Source: Nocardia abscessus (GTDB lineage Bacteria; Actinomycetota; Actinomycetes; Mycobacteriales; Mycobacteriaceae). From it: DNA of 64,000 nt. Numbering within the stretch: position 1 is the first letter of the stretch; every line of letters begins with the position of its first letter. The notes under the pieces were generated by a model. It made no database searches and was not told where the DNA came from. It was given only the letters and a program-made list of their open reading frames with translations. Shown one piece after another: positions 59,244-64,000 of this stretch. The position numbers and the translations under genes were made by a program. Where the stretch lies: NCBI RefSeq assembly GCF_015477775.1, contig NZ_JADLQO010000003.1, forward strand, positions 62,001 to 126,000, in the 5' to 3' direction.

Positions 59244-59771
59244 ATGAAGTTCACGAAATTGGTTGCGACCACGCTGCTGACCATTGCCGCCACCGGCGTG
59301 ACCGCGGCGACCGCGTACGGGCAAACCGAGTTCGACAGCCCGGCGAACAGCGCGAACGACAGCTCTGTCGGCTACACCGCCACCGTCGCGCCGGACCGGT
59401 CGAGCGCCGCGGTCACGCTCGCTTCCGGTACCTTCGCCTACTTGCCGGACGGGGGTGTCGCGGTGCTCGGGCCCGACGGCGCGGTGCTGACGACGGTGCC
59501 GACGACCATACAGTCCGCGTTCGGCCAGCAGGTCGGTGTGGCTCCGGACATCGATGCGGCCGGGACGACTTTGACCCTGACGCCGGTCGGCGCCGCCATG
59601 CCGGAGCCGGGCGCGCCGCAGTTCATCGGTGACGCGGCGACCACACTCGGAGGAGTAGCGATCGGCTGTGCCATCGGTGCGCTGATCGGTCTCGTCTTCT
59701 TCGTCGTCGGGGTCTTCCCCGGCTGCGTGGTCGGCGGCCTCATCGGCGCCGCCGCGGGCGCCAGCCGCTAG
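59244..59771 (+). CDS. Secreted protein B, paralogue of 41529-42146 (DUF8020-like)
   Basis: 175 residues from ATG 59244; the earlier ATG 59232 has no ribosome site and lengthens the signal peptide. MKFTKLVATTLLTIAATGVT and AATAYG form a signal peptide very similar to that of protein A. The C-terminus FIGDAATTLGGVAIGCAIGA and LIGLVFFVVGVFPGCVVGGL aligns with the hydrophobic end of protein A, and the middle beta domain contains VGYTATVAPDRSSAAVTLAS. Two Cys occur in the C-terminal segment. Predicted extracellular or membrane-associated; role unknown. Located directly after cobN. Confidence 0.8.
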   Translation: MKFTKLVATTLLTIAATGVTAATAYGQTEFDSPANSANDSSVGYTATVAPDRSSAAVTLASGTFAYLPDGGVAVLGPDGAVLTTVPTTIQSAFGQQVGVAPDIDAAGTTLTLTPVGAAMPEPGAPQFIGDAATTLGGVAIGCAIGALIGLVFFVVGVFPGCVVGGLIGAAAGASR

Positions 59772-59868
59772 TACGGGACCGGTTCGGAGCGCTGGGCATC
59801 GGCCGCGCTCGGTGCACCAGCGCCGAGCGCGGCCGTTCGTTTCTCCGCGAAAGGTGTTCTTTCCACCG

Positions 59869-60828
59869 CTATTCGTGCCCGGCCGCACGCCGCAAGCGCG
59901 CGGCGGTGGCGAGGAGGTGTTCGGCGAGCACAGGGGAGTCGAGAACCTCGAACTCCACATCGGCGAGGCCGAGATACAGCGTGAGCATGTGCGGCGAGTC
60001 CGAACCCACGTGTGCGACACAGTGTTCGGGCCCGTCGGGTTCGATGTCCACCGCTGCGGGCATACGCGCCCGGATCACCTCCGCCGGTGCGGCCATGCGC
60101 ACCCGGGCCCGGTAGCGCCAGGTGGCCGCGCCCACGCCGCGCTGGACTCGCTCCGCGATCTCCTCCTCGGACACGGCGCGGGGCGTGAATCGCGGACCGT
60201 TCGGATTCTTCGGCGCGATCCGGTCGACGCGAAAGGTACGCCAATCGCCGCGCCCGCCATCCCAGGCGAGCAGGTACCAGTGGCCCCGCCAATGCACCAT
60301 CCGATGTGGTTCCACATCCCGGCGAGACATTGTGCCGGAATGGGTTTCGTAGTCGAAACGCAATCGCTCGCTCGCCCGGATCGCGCCGGCCACGGCCGTG
60401 AGCACCGCCGCGTCCACGGTCGGCCGTCCACTCCATGGCACGTGCACGGTGGCCGTGGTCAGTGTCTCGACCCGGTGCCGCAAGCGCGACGGCAGCACCT
60501 GCTGCAGTTTCGTCAGCGCCCGTACCGCCATCTCCTCGATGCCGGTGACCGCGCCGTTCGCGGCGGTGACCAGCCCGACCGCCACCGCGACGGCCTCGTC
60601 GTCGTCCAGCAGCAACGGCGGCAGCGCCGACCCGGCGCCGAGCCGGTAGCCGCCCGCGACCCCCGGGGTGGCATGCACGGGATAACCGAGCGCCCGCAGG
60701 CGCTCCACGTCGGTCCGGACGGTCCGAGTGGACACGCCGAGCCGCTCGGCCAATGCCGGGCCGGTCCAGTCACCCCGGAGTTGCAACAGCGACAGCAGCC
60801 GCAGCAGGCGCGCGGAAGTTTCCAGCAT
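59869..60828 (-). CDS. WYL-domain (YafY/DeoR-type) transcriptional regulator
   Basis: 319 residues from ATG 60828. HTH_11 domain at the N-terminus (LETSARLLRLLSLLQLRGDW, TGPALAERLGVSTRTVRTDV, ERLRALGYPVHATPGVAGGY), WYL domain at about 140-215 (LRFDYETHSGTMSRRDVEPH, WYLLAWDGGRGDWRTFRVDR) and a WCX C-terminal domain. Single WYL regulators of this kind control nearby metabolic or stress genes, with the WYL domain sensing a ligand. It lies downstream of the P450 gene on the same strand, about 50 bases away, so it may be in one transcript with it. Confidence 0.88.
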   Translation of the reverse strand: MLETSARLLRLLSLLQLRGDWTGPALAERLGVSTRTVRTDVERLRALGYPVHATPGVAGGYRLGAGSALPPLLLDDDEAVAVAVGLVTAANGAVTGIEEMAVRALTKLQQVLPSRLRHRVETLTTATVHVPWSGRPTVDAAVLTAVAGAIRASERLRFDYETHSGTMSRRDVEPHRMVHWRGHWYLLAWDGGRGDWRTFRVDRIAPKNPNGPRFTPRAVSEEEIAERVQRGVGAATWRYRARVRMAAPAEVIRARMPAAVDIEPDGPEHCVAHVGSDSPHMLTLYLGLADVEFEVLDSPVLAEHLLATAARLRRAAGHE

Positions 60829-60877
60829 CGCTCGATCATGACAGTCATCGCGGAAGCCCTCCTTCCGCGATGGGCGG

Positions 60878-62230
60878 TCAGCCGGCCTGTGTCATGCACG
60901 GCTCGACGGTGAAGTCGAGGCCGAAGTTGTTCAGAGTCACCGGCAGCGGGGCGTCCGGGTTCGGGCGCGGGGTGGAGCGCAGCCGGAAGTCGGCCGAGGT
61001 CAGCAGGTGCGCGAGCAGCGTGCTGGTGACGAATAGGACCAGATTGCGGCCTGGGCAGTCGGCCGGGCCCGCGCTGAACGGCACGAGCTGCGGGTACTGC
61101 TCCGCGCGGCCGTCGAGCCAGATGTCCGGGACGAATCGGTCGGCGAACGGCAGCAGATCGGGATCCCGGTGGAACGCCGGGACCGCGATCATCAGGGCGG
61201 CGCCGGCCGCGATGGTGAAGGCCTCGTCGCCGTCGCGCCAGTGGGTGTCGGCGGTGATGTCGCGCAGCAGCATGGGCGTGGTGGGCCACAGCCGCACCGA
61301 CTCGAGCACGCAAGCGCGCAGATAGCCGCGTAGGTCCACACGGTCCGGATCGACGGCGTCCGCGAGCGCGCGGGCGTGATGCTCGGGATGGGTGCTCAGC
61401 ACCGCCAGCGCACGGCTGAGCGCGATGCCCGCCGCGTCGAAGGCGAACAACCAGTGCGGGATCTGCCCGACCGGGTCGGTGGCCCCTCCCGCGGGCACCG
61501 CGGCCAGCGCCCCGGCGAGGCTGTCCGGCGGAGCGGACTCCACGTGGCGGTACAGCCGATTGGTGAACTGGTCGCGCTGCCTGCGATGGGCCGGCGCCAG
61601 GAATGACCAGTTGCCCGCCGAGCGCAGCCGGGAAAGTTCGTCGGTGAGCACGGTGTCGTCGCGGCCCCGTTCGCCGAGCACGATCCGTCGCACCAGCCGC
61701 CACCACCGGGTGGTGAACTGCCGCGCGTCCAGGTGACCGCGGTGCAGCGCCGACACGACCAGCTCGCGCGCCTCCTCCGCGATGGCCTCGGCGAACGGCC
61801 CAGCCAGGCGATGCAGCGGCTCGGCCGAGTCCAGCGCTGCCTCGTTCACCGCGCGGCGCTGATCCCGGATCGGGCCCTCCGACAGCAGCACGCCGTGCGG
61901 CTGGAACTGCCGCAACGCGGCCCGCTTCTCCCGATTGGCCGGATGAAACGGCGTCGGCGCGTCGGCCAGCACCCGCCCGACGTCCTGCGGATCGAGAACG
62001 ACCACGATCCGCCGACCCGGTACCACGAGCTCGACCGGACCCGCACCGAATTCACGCCGCAACTGCCGGACGCGTTCGATCGCCCGGGAATCGGCCCCGG
62101 TGCGTTCGAGCAGGCCCAGCACCGGCCGACGCCGCGCGATGACGCCCGAGGCGACCGAGGCGAATCCGAGATCCGCCAGTGCCGCCACCGCGGGCACTCC
62201 CAACAGTCGGTGTTCGCGGTTGTCTGCCAT
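60878..62230 (-). CDS. Cytochrome P450-like protein with atypical I-helix
   Basis: 450 residues from ATG 62230, preceded by GGGAGGAGG. The haem site is FSAGPADCPGRNL with Cys392, the ExxR is ESVRLWPTTPM, and RFVPDIWLDGRAEQYPQLVP is the PERF-like region. The I-helix reads FAFDAAGIALSRALAVL, without the usual acid-alcohol pair (A-G-x-D-T), so oxygen activation may not follow the standard route. Substrate unknown; no redox partner is encoded next to it. The sequence is close to a family seen in mycobacteria and nocardiae with similar missing residues (recalled, not searched). Confidence 0.85.
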   Translation of the reverse strand: MADNREHRLLGVPAVAALADLGFASVASGVIARRRPVLGLLERTGADSRAIERVRQLRREFGAGPVELVVPGRRIVVVLDPQDVGRVLADAPTPFHPANREKRAALRQFQPHGVLLSEGPIRDQRRAVNEAALDSAEPLHRLAGPFAEAIAEEARELVVSALHRGHLDARQFTTRWWRLVRRIVLGERGRDDTVLTDELSRLRSAGNWSFLAPAHRRQRDQFTNRLYRHVESAPPDSLAGALAAVPAGGATDPVGQIPHWLFAFDAAGIALSRALAVLSTHPEHHARALADAVDPDRVDLRGYLRACVLESVRLWPTTPMLLRDITADTHWRDGDEAFTIAAGAALMIAVPAFHRDPDLLPFADRFVPDIWLDGRAEQYPQLVPFSAGPADCPGRNLVLFVTSTLLAHLLTSADFRLRSTPRPNPDAPLPVTLNNFGLDFTVEPCMTQAG

Positions 62231-62347
62231 ACGGCCTCCTCCCGGTGCGCTCAGGTCGACACGGTGCCGACGACCGGGCACATACCCGGCGACGCTGGGT
62301 CGAAACCGCGGCGGGGTCTGCGCTGCAGCGATAGGGGGCCGTGGAGC

Positions 62348-62719
62348 TCAGCTCGGTGACTGGGTCTCGTCCACCGCGAGTGCTGCCTCGACGGAGTCGA
62401 ACACCGTGAGCAGCCGGTCCAGCGCGGTCACCTCGATCGGCCTGCGCGCCGCGTCGCTCGGGACGACGCGCAAGCCACCGGAGCCGGTGGCCTCCGAGGC
62501 CGCCAGCAGGACGCTGAGACCGGCGGAGCCGAGGAATCCGACGTTCGACATGTCCACCACGACCGCGGCGGGCGCGTCGCGCAGCGCTTCATCGAGCGCC
62601 GACTGCAAGTGTGGCGCGGATGCCATGTCGATCTCGCCGTGCACGGTGACGACCACCGTGTCCGCCGCCGACCGCACCTGGACCTCCAGCGCCCTGGGCG
62701 CGCTTTCGGAACTCACCAT
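62348..62719 (-). CDS. STAS-domain anti-sigma factor antagonist-like protein
   Basis: 123 residues from ATG 62719 (GTG 62716 also possible), with GGGAGGTGG upstream. LEVQVRSAADTVVVTVHGEI, DMASAPHLQSALDEALRD and VVVDMSNVGFLGSAGLSVLL form the SpoIIAA-type STAS fold; Ser65 in FLGSAG is the probable phosphorylation site. Such proteins bind anti-sigma kinases and release a sigma factor under stress. No anti-sigma kinase or sigma factor lies next to it. Downstream of the gene on the same strand lies the P450 gene. Confidence 0.85.
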   Translation of the reverse strand: MVSSESAPRALEVQVRSAADTVVVTVHGEIDMASAPHLQSALDEALRDAPAAVVVDMSNVGFLGSAGLSVLLAASEATGSGGLRVVPSDAARRPIEVTALDRLLTVFDSVEAALAVDETQSPS

Positions 62720-62974
62720 CCACCTCCCGTGCCGGCGAGGCGTCCTCGGCAGTTCGCCACGTCGACCTCCGCTCCGGTTCGCGTCTCTTGCGCACTCGGG
62801 CAGGGCGCAGAGAGCAAGCATTCCGCGGCCAACTTACCCCATCGAGCGGCCCTCCGATCACACCGAGTGCCGCGTCCCGTCTCGGCCCAGGTCGTATCGC
62901 ACGTCCGGAGCGTGCGTCGCCCGCGCTGGTTAGTAACTCACCACCCCGGGTAGTCGCTGGGCAGGAGGTGTGAC
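62720..62974. other. Divergent promoter region, no gene seen
   Basis: About 255 bases between the STAS gene and the basic-protein gene. No ORF with start signals, hairpin or recognisable operator was seen. TAGTAACT near 62933 could be part of a promoter for the rightward gene. Confidence 0.35.
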
Positions 62975-63304
62975 ATGCCCAAGGAATGGAGCTCCAAGGA
63001 AGAGCGGCAGTACGAGCACGTCAAGGATTCGGCGAAGAGCCGGGGCGCGAGCACAGGGCGTGCGAAGGAGATCGCCGCGCGCACGGTGAACAAGAATCGT
63101 GCCCAAGAGGGGAAGACGAAGACCGCGAGCCGCAGCTCGACCCGGGACAAGTCGCCCCAACAGCGTGGCGGCCAGCGGTCCGGTAGCAGCGGGCCGAAGG
63201 GGCCGACCCGCGATCAGCTGTACAACGAGGCGAAGCGCCGCAATATCAAAGGTCGCTCCACCATGTCGAAGAGCGAGCTGGCGAAGGCGCTGGGTCGCGA
63301 CTGA
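62975..63304 (+). CDS. Small basic protein with Rho N-terminal-like (SAP-type) end
   Basis: 109 residues from ATG 62975, with AGGAGGTGT about seven bases upstream. The N-terminus MPKEWSSKEERQYEHVKDSA and RAKEIAARTVNKNRAQEGKT is strongly conserved in short actinobacterial proteins annotated as plasmid-stabilisation or ChaB/Rho_N-like. The middle is a disordered basic Ser/Arg/Gly stretch. The end (PTRDQLYNEAKRRNIKGRST, MSKSELAKALGRD) is a SAP-like helix-extended-helix that binds nucleic acid. Probably a nucleoid or RNA-associated protein. Single gene, ended by a strong hairpin. Confidence 0.75.
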   Translation: MPKEWSSKEERQYEHVKDSAKSRGASTGRAKEIAARTVNKNRAQEGKTKTASRSSTRDKSPQQRGGQRSGSSGPKGPTRDQLYNEAKRRNIKGRSTMSKSELAKALGRD

Positions 63305-63313
63305 ACCCGCCGA

Positions 63314-63356
63314 CGAGTGGCCCCGCCCGCGAATCGATGCTGGGCGGGGCCACTCG
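63314..63356 (+). terminator. Strong hairpin after the basic-protein gene
   Basis: CGAGTGGCCCCGCCC (63314-63328) pairs perfectly with GGGCGGGGCCACTCG (63342-63356) over a 13-base loop, ten bases past the stop codon. No T-tract. The position and 15-bp stem make it a very likely terminator. Confidence 0.75.
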
Positions 63357-63501
63357 GCGTACGGGGGTTGATACGCGCGAACCCCTTCCGGGTGCCCCGA
63401 CCGTGGCACGCGACCGCCGCCGTGAATCCGGAACAGTATCCGAAATCTACGGCGGCGGAAGCGATTTCAAGCGGGCGAGGAACCGCCCACACACGGTGGC
63501 G

Positions 63502-63759
63502 CTATTCGGGCCAAGTGCCGGTGAGCGATTGGTAGCCGGTTGCGCCCGCACGATCGATCGCGGCCTTGACCAGACCGAAAACGGCGCCCTGCAATGCCGC
63601 GGCGAACAGCACCTCGCGCCAGGAATGATCCCGCGCGGTCGACGTGGGGGCCTGCTTCTCACCCGTGATCTGCGCCCACACCCTGGTGAACACGGCGTTC
63701 GCAGCGAGGCCGCCGAGCACGCTGATCACCAAGCCGAGCGGTTTGTAGAGCGTCTTCAT
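63502..63759 (-). CDS. DUF4235 small membrane protein
   Basis: 85 residues from ATG 63759 with GGAGG six bases upstream. MKTLYKPLGLVISVLGGLAA and NAVFTRVWAQITGEKQAP are the DUF4235 opening, with a first membrane helix. ATARDHSW-like TARDHSWREVLFAAALQGAV and FGLVKAAIDRAGATGYQSLT give the second helix. The family is a two-helix actinobacterial membrane protein of unknown role, often encoded after a DUF3618 protein, which fits the upstream partial gene. Its ATG overlaps that gene's stop (ATGA). Confidence 0.85.
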   Translation of the reverse strand: MKTLYKPLGLVISVLGGLAANAVFTRVWAQITGEKQAPTSTARDHSWREVLFAAALQGAVFGLVKAAIDRAGATGYQSLTGTWPE

Positions 63760-64000
63760 CGCCGCCTCCGTACGATCTGCCACACCAGCGCCGCCAGCAC
63801 CGCCGCGCCGAGGGTCGCCGGGATGGGGTGAGCGCGCAGCGCGCCACCGGCCTGCCTGCCACGCGCGGTGACCGGCTCCGGTGTCGCCGCCGCCACCCGG
63901 TGGGCGAGGCCCGCGGCGCCCGTCCGGGCCTGCCGGGCTTTGTCCGCCACAGCCAGCGCCGCCTCGGACGCCGCGTGTTGCGTCGCCTCGACGGCGTCGT
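63756..64000 (-). CDS. DUF3618-like membrane-tethered protein, C-terminal part (cut by window edge)
   Basis: The frame is open from the right edge of the window to the stop at 63756-63758, giving about 80 residues. The visible part reads DAVEATQHAASEAALAVADK, ARQARTGAAGLAHRVAAATP, then a basic stretch and one C-terminal membrane helix (IPATLGAAVLAALVWQIV) followed by RRRR. This Ala-rich helical region with terminal helix is typical of DUF3618 proteins that precede DUF4235 genes in mycobacteria and nocardiae. A GTG at 63950 would give only 64 residues; the true start lies outside the window. Confidence 0.6.
   Translation of the reverse strand, partial: DAVEATQHAASEAALAVADKARQARTGAAGLAHRVAAATPEPVTARGRQAGGALRAHPIPATLGAAVLAALVWQIVRRRR

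Overview
The window is high-GC DNA from a mycolic-acid actinobacterium, most likely Nocardia or a close relative. A complete Pup-proteasome locus sits beside Tat, helY and corrin-ring genes in an order close to Mycobacterium tuberculosis Rv2112c to Rv2062c (recalled, not searched). F420-type enzymes, GTG and TTG starts, possible leaderless starts and DUF397/DUF5753 regulators fit the same group. No tRNA, rRNA, CRISPR array, phage or intact insertion sequence was recognised.

Layout. 0-6.4 kb: TetR tail, GT39-like glycosyltransferase, acyltransferase-SGNH protein, a two-gene cation/proton antiporter, a VOC protein. 6.4-12.1 kb: secreted cyclophilin, then a four-gene operon for pyrimidine or hydantoin breakdown (carbamoyl amidohydrolase, dihydropyrimidinase, luciferase-like F420-type oxidoreductase, class III aminotransferase). 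12.1-22.3 kb: accessory genes (two deazaflavin-dependent Ddn-like proteins, ArsC-like, AIM24-like, two NUDIX proteins, a lipoprotein, an XRE/DUF397 module, AraC regulator, DUF427, DUF418) with a decayed alpha/beta-hydrolase near 18.7-19.0 kb.

22.4-36.4 kb: dop, pup, prcB, prcA, pafA, a thiamine-binding-type protein, pafB, pafC, a ketopantoate-reductase-like gene, tatA, tatC, helY and a DUF4333 membrane protein. Pup ends in Gln and would need Dop deamidation before PafA ligates it to targets; PrcA/PrcB form the 20S core. The ATPase Mpa/ARC is not in the window. A sequence close to the PafBC-type damage promoter lies upstream of pup. Three copies of a palindromic intergenic repeat lie here, two in the dop-pup gap and one after the DUF4333 gene.

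36.6-48.9 kb: exonuclease, M24 peptidase, F420 biliverdin-reductase-like protein, DprE2-like SDR, then cobL, cobK, cobI-cobJ, cobH and cobG interspersed with a secreted protein, a PadR regulator, a coiled-coil protein, an Lrp/AsnC regulator and a dimethylargininase. The secreted-protein gene sits where M. tuberculosis has cobM, and cobK appears to start at a CTG overlapping that gene's stop codon.

49-64 kb: secreted hydrolase, an unidentified TIM-barrel-like protein, a Methyltransf_19 protein, an NTF2-like protein, a divergent MFS exporter/TetR pair, a cobalamin riboswitch and cobN, a second copy of the secreted family, WYL regulator, P450 with an unusual I-helix, STAS protein, a small basic protein, and DUF4235 plus a partial gene at the edge.
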